A DNA stretch of 64,000 bases from Polaribacter sp. Hel1_33_78 (GTDB lineage Bacteria > Bacteroidota > Bacteroidia > Flavobacteriales > Flavobacteriaceae): positions 2,873,501 through 2,937,500 of the forward strand of contig NZ_LT629794.1 of the NCBI RefSeq assembly GCF_900106075.1. The letters are read 5' to 3'. Made by a program: the position numbers and the translations under genes. The notes beneath the pieces were generated by a model. It saw only the letters and a list, made by a program, of their open reading frames with translations. It made no database searches and was not told the DNA's origin. Below, piece by piece: positions 1 through 8,409 of the stretch (position 1 is its first letter; every line of letters begins with the position of its first letter).

Positions 1-223
1 TTGCTACGATATGATTAGAAAACGCACCACCATAAGTAAATAGTGCTTTCTTCTTAAGTTTCTTCGCTTCTTGTAAGTTGTATTTTAATTTTCTAAATTT
101 ATTCCCTGAAACATAAGGGTGAATTAAATCTTCTCGTTTTATAAAGAGTTCTACCTTCTTTTCTTCCAAAACTGGGAGAAAAACTTGTTGATTTTTGGAT
201 TCTACTGCTGAGTTGAAATTCAT
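1..223 (-). CDS. PLP-dependent deaminase/D-cysteine desulfhydrase-like protein, N-terminal part (cut by window edge)
   Basis: Reading on the minus strand from the ATG at 221-223, about 74 codons stay open to the window edge. The product begins MNFNSAVESKNQQVFLPVLE and then shows SGNKFRKLKYN, which holds the lysine that would bind pyridoxal phosphate, and GGAFSNH. Both motifs are typical of the ACC deaminase/D-cysteine desulfhydrase branch of the tryptophan synthase beta superfamily. Members deaminate small amino acids or release sulfide from D-cysteine; the true substrate cannot be told from the N-terminus. The gene lies downstream of the ABC-F gene on the same strand order, with about 90 bases between them and no visible terminator. 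The family call is firm; the specific reaction is not. Confidence 0.8.
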   Translation of the reverse strand, partial: MNFNSAVESKNQQVFLPVLEEKKVELFIKREDLIHPYVSGNKFRKLKYNLQEAKKLKKKALFTYGGAFSNHIVA

Positions 224-312
224 TGTTTATCATTCCTGTTTAGACAGAAATTTATAATTTAATTATTTTAGTTGACTCCCCTAAAAATTCTGTAAAGAAG
301 AATTTACGCAAG

Positions 313-2229
313 TTATGAGAAATTAGAAACTTCCGCTTCCACCTTTTCCCAATCTTTCATTAAAGAGTCTAATTTTGTTTTTTTTGCTTTGTATTTTTCA
401 AAGAAGTTGGGTCTAGAGGAAACTTCATCATAATTCTGGGCTAATTCTAAATCTATCTTTTCAATTTCTCCTTCTAAATTTGCAATTTCCGTTTCTATTT
501 TAGAGATTTTGTTTTTTAATTTTTTCAACTCTTTTTCTTGCTCTCTAGACATTTGATAATCTTCTTTTTTAGTTGAAGTTTTATCTACTTTTACGACCGT
601 CCTTTTTTCTGCTTCTCTAAGATTTTCAATTTTATGTTGTTCTAAGAAATAATCAATATCTCCTAAATATTCTTTAATCACTTTATCCTTAAAACCATAA
701 ACACTTGATGTTAATCCTTGTAAGAAATCTCTATCGTGAGAAACCAATATTAACGTTCCATTAAAACTTTTTAAAGCTTCTTTTAAAACAGTTTTTGAGG
801 CTATATCTAAATGGTTTGTTGGCTCATCCATGATTAACACATTAAAAGGTGCTAATAATAGCTTACACAATGCTAACCTATTTCTCTCTCCTCCGGAAAG
901 TACTTTTGCCTTTTTATCAACTGCATCACCTCCAAATAAGAAAGAACCTAGCATATCTCTAACGCGCATTCTGTTTCCATCCGTTGCAGCGTCTTCCATT
1001 ATTTCTAAAACTGTTTTTTCTGGTGGTAAATGTTCAGATTGATTTTGAGCAAAATAGCCAACTTCTACGTTATGGCCGAGTTTAAGAACCCCTCCAAACG
1101 GAATTTCACCAACCATCATTTTTGCTAATGTTGATTTTCCTTGTCCGTTTTGACCGACAAAAGCAATTTTACTATTTCGTTCTATTAATAAATCTACATC
1201 TTCTAAAACGTGTTTATCACCATAACTTTTGCTTAAATTTTCTGCTTCAACAATAATTTTTCCTGGCTCTTTAGAAATTGCAAAACGAACATTCATTGCC
1301 TGATTATCGTCTTGATCTACTTCAATTAATTCAACCTTATCTAGTTGCTTCATTAAAGATTGTGCCATTGAAGCTTTACTCGCTTTTGCTTTAAACTTAT
1401 TTATTAAGTGTTGTTTTTGCTTTATTTCTTTCTCTTGATTTTTTTGAGCTTGTAACTGCTTTTCTTTAATTTCTCCTCTTAATAATAAAAACTGAGAATA
1501 GGGTTTTTTATAATCGTAAATTTGACCTAGAGAGATTTCTATTGTTCTATTGGTTACATTATCTAAAAACATTTTATCATGAGAAACCAAAACAATAGCG
1601 CCTGAATATCCTTTTAAAAAGTTTTCTAACCAAATAATAGATTCAATATCTAAATGGTTTGTTGGCTCATCTAATAATAAAATATCATTATTCTGTAACA
1701 GTAGTTTTGCCAATTCAATACGCATTCTCCATCCACCTGAAAAAGTATCAGTCAACTTATCAAAATCTTCTCTTTGAAAACCTAAACCTTGTAGAATTTT
1801 TTCGGTATCTCCTTGATAATTATAACCTCCAAGAAGTTCATAACGCTCGGTTAAATCTGTTAAATCATGAATTAGCTGCGTATAACCTTCACTTTCGTAA
1901 TCTGTTCTAATCGCTAATTGTTCATTAATTTCATCAAGTTTTGATTCGATTTCTTTGATTTCTTCGAAGGCTTGGTATGCTTCTTCTAAAATTGTTCTTC
2001 CTTCCACAAAATCGATGTCTTGTCGTAAGAAACCAATTTGCACATCTTTATCAAAGGCCATAGTACCACTACTTTCTATATCTTTAGAAAGTACTTTTAA
2101 AAGGGTAGATTTTCCTGCTCCATTTTTTCCAATAAGACCAATTCTATCCCCTTTATTTAATTTGAAAGTAATTCCTGAAAATAATTCAGTTCCCATAAAG
2201 GAAACTGTTAAGTTGTGTACGTTTAACAT
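313..2229 (-). CDS. ABC-F family ATPase (ribosome-associated, duplicated ATP-binding cassettes)
   Basis: This 638-residue protein has two complete ABC ATPase domains and no membrane segments. The first has Walker A GKNGAGKST at 34-42, signature FSGGW at 163-167 and Walker B LLLDEPTNHLD at 184-194. The second has GQNGQGKST at 359-367, LSGGE at 444-448 and IMDEPTNHLD near 467. A charged linker rich in Lys and Gln lies between them (about 250-300), and the C-terminal 100 residues look like a coiled coil. This is the ABC-F layout. Characterised members act on the ribosome as translation factors, and some protect against antibiotics. The subclass (Uup/YdiF-like) is inferred from the C-terminal coiled coil. 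It is divergent from the DUF983 gene at 2284, with 54 bases between the starts. Confidence 0.93.
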   Translation of the reverse strand: MLNVHNLTVSFMGTELFSGITFKLNKGDRIGLIGKNGAGKSTLLKVLSKDIESSGTMAFDKDVQIGFLRQDIDFVEGRTILEEAYQAFEEIKEIESKLDEINEQLAIRTDYESEGYTQLIHDLTDLTERYELLGGYNYQGDTEKILQGLGFQREDFDKLTDTFSGGWRMRIELAKLLLQNNDILLLDEPTNHLDIESIIWLENFLKGYSGAIVLVSHDKMFLDNVTNRTIEISLGQIYDYKKPYSQFLLLRGEIKEKQLQAQKNQEKEIKQKQHLINKFKAKASKASMAQSLMKQLDKVELIEVDQDDNQAMNVRFAISKEPGKIIVEAENLSKSYGDKHVLEDVDLLIERNSKIAFVGQNGQGKSTLAKMMVGEIPFGGVLKLGHNVEVGYFAQNQSEHLPPEKTVLEIMEDAATDGNRMRVRDMLGSFLFGGDAVDKKAKVLSGGERNRLALCKLLLAPFNVLIMDEPTNHLDIASKTVLKEALKSFNGTLILVSHDRDFLQGLTSSVYGFKDKVIKEYLGDIDYFLEQHKIENLREAEKRTVVKVDKTSTKKEDYQMSREQEKELKKLKNKISKIETEIANLEGEIEKIDLELAQNYDEVSSRPNFFEKYKAKKTKLDSLMKDWEKVEAEVSNFS

Positions 2230-2283
2230 TAATTTTACCTAAATTTATAGTTTGCAAAACTAACTAAAAAAATACAGTTTTTC

Positions 2284-2652
2284 ATGTTTAAAAAAGGGAC
2301 AAAATTTTATAGTATTTTAAAAGGAAAATGCCCTAAATGTCAGGAAGGTTACTTCTTTAAAAATCGTTGTACTTTTAACTTAACAAAGGTTACTGAATTA
2401 TATGAGAATTGCCCTAAATGTAATTTAAAATACATGTTAGAACCTTCTTTTTATTATGGAGCGATGTATGTAAATTATGGTATTACAGTAGCAGTTTCTA
2501 TTGTTACTTTTTTAATTGCTAAACTAGGTTTTAATTTAAATTTGCTGCAATCTTTATTTACAGTTTTTGGATCTCTTTTTATTTTAGCACCTATAAATTT
2601 AAGATTGGCCCGAATTATTTGGATAAATATGTTTGTCAATTATGAAAAATAA
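2284..2652 (+). CDS. DUF983 family small membrane protein
   Basis: A 122-residue protein with two zinc-ribbon-like CPKC motifs near residues 15 and 44, followed by two hydrophobic segments (about 59-78 and 84-103). This arrangement is typical of DUF983, a family of small inner-membrane proteins with an N-terminal cysteine-rich cytoplasmic part. No function is established for the family; some relatives sit near cytochrome oxidase assembly genes, but nothing of that kind is here. The start follows the divergent ABC-F gene closely, and translation probably begins at the ATG at 2284 without a ribosome binding site, as is usual in this phylum. Confidence 0.85.
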   Translation: MFKKGTKFYSILKGKCPKCQEGYFFKNRCTFNLTKVTELYENCPKCNLKYMLEPSFYYGAMYVNYGITVAVSIVTFLIAKLGFNLNLLQSLFTVFGSLFILAPINLRLARIIWINMFVNYEK

Positions 2653-2685
2653 AGTTTGTAACTTTTAAATAATTTTAAACTACAT

Positions 2686-3735
2686 TTATTTTTTTTCAAA
2701 TCGTTTGATATCAGTTTCTGGATCTAATTTCCCTTCATTTTCTAGGTGATTAAACAATTGTTTGGCTACTGTTGGCGATATGATAACCCCACGCGTTCCC
2801 AAACCGTTTAAAACCGCTAAATTGTTAAACTGTGGATGTACCCCAACCATAGGTCTTCTGTCTTTTACTGCAGGACGAATCCCCGCGGCTTGGTCTACAA
2901 TTGTATAAGGCACGGAAAGTACCTTTTTAAGTTTTGCAACCAATTCTTCCTTTCCTTCTATTGAAGGGATGGAGGTTTTATCTGCGTGGTTAAAGGTAGC
3001 ACCAACTTTATACTGGTGATGACCTATTGGCATAACAAACAAGGTTGATTTTACAAGAAAATCAATTTCTAATTCTGGCGCATGGATTGTAATAGTTTCT
3101 CCTTTTACTTCCTCTAATGGTAAATGATTAAAGTAGGGATTCTCTTTCAACCCAAACCCCTCTGCAAATACAATTTTATGCACTTCTATGTCTTGATATT
3201 GAATAGTCTGATCCTTAAATTTTATGTTATTATGATTGAAATTCTCAAATCGAATCCAATTATTTTCTTTTAAATATTCCCTATAGGTTTCGACTAATTT
3301 TTGGGTATCTATTCTACCTCCTTCCTTAACATTTCCAAATTGATGATTTCCTAAAACTCCATTATATGTTTGATTGTCTAATTTCGAGTCTAAATACGGA
3401 GCTACTTTAGGTTTGTCAAATGCCGAAAACCAATTATTCTGATCTTCAATAGATTTAAAAGCTTTTTTAATAACAAATTTTTGATCGAATTCTTGATCGA
3501 ATTTTTTTTCTAATCGTTCATAAAAAGGAAGTGCTAAGGCTAATTGTTCTTTTACATTCCAAACTGGTGAGTATCTTTTTAAAATAACAGGATTATATAC
3601 TCCTCCAGCCACTAAAGAAGAGGTTTGTGAATTGTCTTCGAAAACCAAAAAACTCTTGTTTGCCTCAATTAACTCCTCAATAAATGCCAAACCTGCTAGC
3701 CCTAAGCCAACAACTATATAATCTAACTTCATCAT
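2686..3735 (-). CDS. FAD-dependent oxidoreductase, DadA/glycine oxidase-like
   Basis: A 349-residue protein starting MMKLDYIVVGLGLAGLAF, which is a Rossmann dinucleotide-binding fold (GxGxxG-like GLGLAG) at the very N-terminus. A C-terminal RPAVKDRRPMVG segment and a GLGTRGVIISP segment match the FAD-contacting end of D-amino-acid/glycine oxidase (DAO fold) proteins. It is probably soluble or membrane-peripheral and oxidises an amine or amino acid; the substrate is unknown. Either of the first two ATGs could be used. It is the last gene of the minus-strand run that contains gldKLMN, but a strong terminator at 3757-3787 separates it from gldN, so it is probably transcribed separately or by read-through. 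Confidence 0.85.
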   Translation of the reverse strand: MMKLDYIVVGLGLAGLAFIEELIEANKSFLVFEDNSQTSSLVAGGVYNPVILKRYSPVWNVKEQLALALPFYERLEKKFDQEFDQKFVIKKAFKSIEDQNNWFSAFDKPKVAPYLDSKLDNQTYNGVLGNHQFGNVKEGGRIDTQKLVETYREYLKENNWIRFENFNHNNIKFKDQTIQYQDIEVHKIVFAEGFGLKENPYFNHLPLEEVKGETITIHAPELEIDFLVKSTLFVMPIGHHQYKVGATFNHADKTSIPSIEGKEELVAKLKKVLSVPYTIVDQAAGIRPAVKDRRPMVGVHPQFNNLAVLNGLGTRGVIISPTVAKQLFNHLENEGKLDPETDIKRFEKK

Positions 3736-3756
3736 TCAAAAATACTTCTTTTAAAT

Positions 3757-3787
3757 AAAAAAAACGTTCCAAAATTTGGAACGCTTT
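3757..3787 (-). terminator. Intrinsic terminator after gldN
   Basis: CGTTCCAAA at 3765-3773 and TTTGGAACG at 3775-3783 form a nearly continuous palindrome. Read on the minus strand, a run of eight T residues follows it. It lies 22 bases past the gldN stop and so would end the gldKLMN transcript before the FAD oxidoreductase gene. Confidence 0.8.
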
Positions 3788-3808
3788 TCAATACTTATTG
3801 AAACCAAA

Positions 3809-4663
3809 TTAATAATTCCACATATCAATTTCTCTGTTTCTAATATCTTCTTTAATCTTATTTGCTTCTAAAAGTTGGAATAAAGAATTTCCACGAACAT
3901 AATCTTCAATAGCTCTATTTCCGTAGATATTCTCTTCTCTTACAATTACAGCACTAAACCTTCTTGCATTTAATAAATGATCATAAGAAATAGGATGAGT
4001 TGCGTTTTTTGGATTAAAGACCTTTGCATCATGTAAAATTCCTCTCGCATTTGGAAAGAAAATCCAAAATAACTCATATAAATTTTCATCTTCTATATTT
4101 TCGACACCCAAAGTCTGAACATCTTTTCCCATTGGTGCCAGAGCCAGCAATCTATATTTCATTTCTCCTTGACGTTTATCAAAATACCACATCCCTTTTA
4201 ACATGTATCCTTCTACATCTTGAGTTTGAATTCTAAATGTATCTTTATATCCATTTTCATCACGAATATTTACTAAACGTGTATCTATTTCATCTTGGGT
4301 AATTTTAGAGGTAAAAAAAGAATCTGTATATGCCTCCTTAATTTTACCTTGTTTAATCCCTTTAATGAGTGTATCAAACAAAGATCTTCTATCTGAAGAA
4401 ATATTGGTGGTATCAATTGGAAAATAATAAGGTAAATTTATTTTTTGATTTAAATCTACAAATTCCCAAACAACTTTAGACCACATGATATCTCTATCGT
4501 CCACATATCCATAAGGGATTGGGCCATCATTATCAGCAACTAATTGTTGTTCATTTTTCTTTCCTATTTGACTTACAGATTTAGAATTTAATAAATTGGC
4601 TTGAGCCTTTACTAAACCGGAAGTAATCAAAATGAAAACTAGTATTAAAAAATTTCTAACCAT
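3809..4663 (-). CDS. gldN: Gliding motility/type IX secretion protein GldN
   Basis: A 284-residue protein with an N-terminal signal peptide (hydrophobic residues 4-16, likely cleavage after KAQA around residue 22), consistent with a periplasmic location. Sequence and position identify it as GldN (PorN), which with GldK forms the periplasmic ring under the outer membrane in the type IX secretion system. The conserved region with VDDRDIMWSKVVWE near residue 55 is typical. It is the last gene of gldK-gldL-gldM-gldN, with 16 bases between gldM and gldN. In characterised flavobacteria, loss of gldN abolishes gliding and secretion of proteins with a type IX C-terminal signal. Confidence 0.96.
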   Translation of the reverse strand: MVRNFLILVFILITSGLVKAQANLLNSKSVSQIGKKNEQQLVADNDGPIPYGYVDDRDIMWSKVVWEFVDLNQKINLPYYFPIDTTNISSDRRSLFDTLIKGIKQGKIKEAYTDSFFTSKITQDEIDTRLVNIRDENGYKDTFRIQTQDVEGYMLKGMWYFDKRQGEMKYRLLALAPMGKDVQTLGVENIEDENLYELFWIFFPNARGILHDAKVFNPKNATHPISYDHLLNARRFSAVIVREENIYGNRAIEDYVRGNSLFQLLEANKIKEDIRNREIDMWNY

Positions 4664-4679
4664 AATCTAATTTTTTATT

Positions 4680-6215
4680 CTAATTAGTTAATTCTATATT
4701 AACTGGTAAAACTTGTTTGAGCTTGTATGAGTTACCAATAATAGAAGCTTTAATATCATAAATATTAATAATATCTCCTCTTTTAGCTTTTGATAATTTT
4801 TGTTTGGCAGCTGCACTTAATCTTGATCCATTAACAATGATCGTTAGTTGACCTGGTACTTTTATTTTAAAACTATTCACTTTTAATTTTAAATCGAACA
4901 TAAAGTCTGGTAAACCAGCACTTATGGGAGCATTAGCTAAACCTGATTTTGGCATTCTTACAGTTCCAAATTGATTACGAACAGAACCCATTGCTGCTGG
5001 TATGTCTTTAATTCTAAATGTTGCTTTAGAATTTACAGTTTTACCACTACTTAATTTTGCACTCACATTAACCACAGCCGTGCTTGATGGTCCAGGCCTC
5101 ATCATATAAGCTGATCCATTTTTAGATAATTTACCACCCGTTGCAGAAACTGAAATATTATTAGCTCCAACTCCTGGTAAAGAAACTGAGATTGGGTTAT
5201 CTAAACCTCTATAAACAACATTCATCTTATCAGCAGAAACTACGGCACTACTAGGCTCAGCTATTACGCTATATTTGCTTTCAAAATCAACAGGAACTTC
5301 TACTCCGTTTTCTGTAAAATAAATCGTCCCTTTAATTGATTTCTCTCCAACATTACCAGCAGGAAAGTCCAAAATTACTTGACCATCCTTAACATTCTTT
5401 GTAGCATCTTTACCATTAAGCAAGACTTTATTAGGAACTAACGTGGCATCGTAACGTCCTAAAACGACTTCACCTGTAACTCTTTCACCTGCAAAATAAG
5501 CTGTTTTCTTTAAACTAACAATACCTTCATAATTCGTCAATGATAGAGCTTCCTCCATTTTACCTCCTAATAAATCTGTAACGATATCAGCTTCTGAATT
5601 TTTAATATCAGCTTGCATTTGCGTAAGATTTGTTAAGGAAGCTACTAAAGGAAATCCTTCATATCTTGCCTTTAACCATTTTTGTGTTTTCTTTCCACCC
5701 CTATTAACATCATCTGTGTTAAATCTTTTATTAATTACTGGAGTAAACTTACTATCAGAACCTAATGTATTTACTAAGCTTGTTCTAAAACCATTAATTT
5801 TATCCAAAAAATCTTGACCTTCAGATGTATAACCATCTCCCTTAAAGAAATAAGCATCTAAAAAATCAGTTTTATCCATCGCTTCATAATCCGATTTGTT
5901 CTCAATATCAGCTGCCATTTTTAATTTTAATTCATCTAAATATGAATAAAAGTCAGCTGAAAATTTCTTTATTTCATTCGCTTGCTCGTTAAGCTTCCCA
6001 AATTTTTCTTTTTGTTCTTTCGCTTTTGTTGCTAAATTAGCATATGCTTCATTATTTTTATCTGTTGTTGAAGCGTTATTTACAGTTAGTTTTTCATTCA
6101 TAAAACCAAAAGCTGATAATACTTCTTTACTCATATTCATTGCTAACATCGCAATAAATACAAGATACATTAAATTAATCATCTTTTGTCTTGCAGACAA
6201 TTTTCCTCCAGCCAT
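4680..6215 (-). CDS. gldM: Gliding motility/type IX secretion motor protein GldM
   Basis: A 511-residue protein with one membrane segment near the N-terminus (about residues 12-35, NLMYLVFIAMLAMN) and a long periplasmic part. In GldM/PorM the periplasmic part is made of stacked domains that reach GldK/GldN. GldM and GldL form the proton-driven rotary motor at the inner membrane that powers both gliding and type IX secretion. The helical stretch around 40-110 fits the first periplasmic domain, and the rest is beta-rich. It lies 43 bases after gldL. Length matches the family. Confidence 0.97.
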   Translation of the reverse strand: MAGGKLSARQKMINLMYLVFIAMLAMNMSKEVLSAFGFMNEKLTVNNASTTDKNNEAYANLATKAKEQKEKFGKLNEQANEIKKFSADFYSYLDELKLKMAADIENKSDYEAMDKTDFLDAYFFKGDGYTSEGQDFLDKINGFRTSLVNTLGSDSKFTPVINKRFNTDDVNRGGKKTQKWLKARYEGFPLVASLTNLTQMQADIKNSEADIVTDLLGGKMEEALSLTNYEGIVSLKKTAYFAGERVTGEVVLGRYDATLVPNKVLLNGKDATKNVKDGQVILDFPAGNVGEKSIKGTIYFTENGVEVPVDFESKYSVIAEPSSAVVSADKMNVVYRGLDNPISVSLPGVGANNISVSATGGKLSKNGSAYMMRPGPSSTAVVNVSAKLSSGKTVNSKATFRIKDIPAAMGSVRNQFGTVRMPKSGLANAPISAGLPDFMFDLKLKVNSFKIKVPGQLTIIVNGSRLSAAAKQKLSKAKRGDIINIYDIKASIIGNSYKLKQVLPVNIELTN

Positions 6216-6258
6216 TTTTTAATTAGTTTTTAATAAGTTATACATTTCTTTGAACTAA

Positions 6259-6906
6259 TTATTTGCTAGACATTGCAGAAAGCATTCCTCCATAAACACC
6301 GTTAAGAGAAGAAAGGTTATTTGCTAAAGACTCCATTTGCTCTTTTAATCTCTCTGTATTTTCCACAACAGCAGTATTTAACTCTGCTTGTTTATTAGAG
6401 TTTTCCAACTGTACTGCATACAAACCGTTTAACGATTCCATTTGAACAGCGGCTAATGACACTTGTTCATTATACTTATTTGTTGATGAGATAGATTCTG
6501 CAGCAGCAGATAATCCTTCTGCAGCTCCTTGAAAGTTCTTCATACTAGTTCCTAAGCTTTCCATTAAAGCCCCATCAATTTTTGCCTCTTGCAATAAATT
6601 ATCTAATTTTTGAGATAGAATACCATCAGCCCCTAATTTATCCTCTGAAGAAAAACCCTCAGCGCCTAATTCTGGATATACTTTTGTCCAATCAAAATCA
6701 TCCTCAGGGGTATCAAAAGCAGAAACTGCAAAAACACCAGCTTCCACTAACAAACCAATAGTTAACATTAATCCTCCTGAAATTTCAAATATACCAAGGT
6801 CTAAACTAATATGCTGAATTTTAAACAAAGCTCCAACTATTACTACTGCTGCTCCCATTCCGTATACGAAATTCATTACTTTTTTATAAGATCTTGATTG
6901 TGCCAT
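6259..6906 (-). CDS. gldL: Gliding motility/type IX secretion motor protein GldL
   Basis: A 215-residue inner-membrane protein with two hydrophobic segments (about 11-30 and 39-62), a short connection between them and a cytoplasmic helical C-terminal part with coiled-coil character (about 95-205). This is the GldL/PorL architecture. The glutamate at about residue 56 (LLVEAGVF) lies inside the second membrane segment, and the family is known to use a membrane-buried glutamate for proton-driven rotation of GldM. The gene sits between gldK and gldM with short gaps, consistent with one transcript. Confidence 0.97.
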   Translation of the reverse strand: MAQSRSYKKVMNFVYGMGAAVVIVGALFKIQHISLDLGIFEISGGLMLTIGLLVEAGVFAVSAFDTPEDDFDWTKVYPELGAEGFSSEDKLGADGILSQKLDNLLQEAKIDGALMESLGTSMKNFQGAAEGLSAAAESISSTNKYNEQVSLAAVQMESLNGLYAVQLENSNKQAELNTAVVENTERLKEQMESLANNLSSLNGVYGGMLSAMSSK

Positions 6907-6942
6907 TTTTTTTTAAAATTATATTGTTGTTTTTATTTTAAC

Positions 6943-8304
6943 TTATTTATTTGAAGTCCCCAAGTAGTTTTGAACCGTTCTAAAACCAATGTAACTTCTT
7001 GCTGTGTCTGCATATTCATAATCTCTAGAAGCCACTTCTAGATAATATGCTACATCTTTCCAAGATCCTCCTCTAATAATTTTTCTCTTGTTTTTTCTAT
7101 CTTCTACATTAGGGTTCATTGTTGAGGCCATATAGTAAGATGATAAATTATACGCCGTATTTGTCCATTCAGAAACATTCCCAGCCATATTATACAAACC
7201 GTAATCATTCGCATTAAATGACTTTGCTTCCATAGTATATAAAGCTCCGTCTACAGAATAATTACCCCTTACAGGTTTAAAGTTCGCCAAGAAACACCCT
7301 CTATCACTCGTTGCGCTCCCTGTCCCCCAAGGATAGGTAGCAAATTCTAACCCCCCTCTTGCCGCATACTCCCATTCTGCTTCTGTAGGTAATCTAAAAT
7401 CTGGCACTTTTGTTGTATTTTTTCTTCCTCTTAAATAATCATTTTTCTTTTTGGTCCTCCAATTACAGAAAGCATTTGCTTGGCCCCAAGAAACACCCAC
7501 TACTGGATAATCTCCATAAGATTGATGATAAAAATAATCTTGATGCATTGGATCATTATAAGAATAATTAAAATCTTTTACCCAAACAGTTGTATCAGGA
7601 TAAATATTTAAAACTTCAGATTCAACAAAATCTTTTCTTTTACCACCTTTTCTAGCAGCATTATCTCTATCAAACCACGAATATTTATAGTTTAATAATT
7701 TTGTTTTAAAAGTTCTTAGACCGTCTACAGCGTCCTCTTTGCTTATGTATACAGAATCCATCACTTCAACATAATCTACATCAGGAAAATCTTCTTTTTT
7801 CCAAATAAGTTCTTCATCCCAATTTAAAGGTTGAATTGTATCAAAGCTATAGTAATTGTCATACATGTACTTTTGATAAGCAGATGCATCTGCCGTATCT
7901 GCCGCCTTAAATGCGTAATTTTGAATACCTCCTGAAGGTCCATCACCGTTGGCATCTGGCGTTGCGCCTAAAGCGGCAAATTCTGCTTGAACTGCTAGTT
8001 TAGTTCTTACCACTGAATCTCTTACCCACCTTACAAACTCTTTGTACTCATTATTGGTTACTTCAGTTTCATCCATATAGTAAGGCCGAACAGTAACTGT
8101 CTTTGTTGGAGTATTTAAAGTACCTAAAATATCTTGATCTTGCTTCCCCATTGTAAAAGAGCCTCCCGGAATTTTAGCCATTCCGTAAGGTTTTTCTGAA
8201 AACCATTTTTTCTTAGATTTCACACCTACTAATTCTCCTCTATCATTAGAACCACAACTGTAAAAAACGGTTATTAAAAGTGCAAATATTGCTGCTTTCT
8301 TCAT
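6943..8304 (-). CDS. gldK: Gliding motility/type IX secretion lipoprotein GldK
   Basis: A 453-residue protein with a lipoprotein signal ending FYSCGS (lipidated Cys17) and a formylglycine-generating-enzyme-like (SUMF1) fold: GGSFTMG near 47, VTNNEYKEFV, PVVGVSWGQANAFCNWR, LPTEAEWEYAARGG and a C-terminal RGGSWKD...IGFRTV. GldK (PorK) is an outer-membrane-anchored lipoprotein that forms the periplasmic ring with GldN. It uses the fold structurally and is not known to be catalytic. It is the first gene of the gld operon. The spacer to the upstream arginase-fold gene is 105 bases, so a promoter of its own is possible, though I see only a weak -7 match there. Confidence 0.96.
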   Translation of the reverse strand: MKKAAIFALLITVFYSCGSNDRGELVGVKSKKKWFSEKPYGMAKIPGGSFTMGKQDQDILGTLNTPTKTVTVRPYYMDETEVTNNEYKEFVRWVRDSVVRTKLAVQAEFAALGATPDANGDGPSGGIQNYAFKAADTADASAYQKYMYDNYYSFDTIQPLNWDEELIWKKEDFPDVDYVEVMDSVYISKEDAVDGLRTFKTKLLNYKYSWFDRDNAARKGGKRKDFVESEVLNIYPDTTVWVKDFNYSYNDPMHQDYFYHQSYGDYPVVGVSWGQANAFCNWRTKKKNDYLRGRKNTTKVPDFRLPTEAEWEYAARGGLEFATYPWGTGSATSDRGCFLANFKPVRGNYSVDGALYTMEAKSFNANDYGLYNMAGNVSEWTNTAYNLSSYYMASTMNPNVEDRKNKRKIIRGGSWKDVAYYLEVASRDYEYADTARSYIGFRTVQNYLGTSNK

Positions 8305-8409
8305 ATTATATTTTGTCTTTACTAAAAGTTCGTAAACCTATTATTTTTTTTGCTAAAATACAATCTTGAAACCACATTTTAACGTATTGTTTTTTATTAT
8401 ATGATCACA

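Noticed and set aside
6943..8304. GldK as a true formylglycine-generating enzyme
   Set aside because: It is a lipoprotein at the head of gldLMN, and its role is structural in the known system; no sulfatase is nearby.
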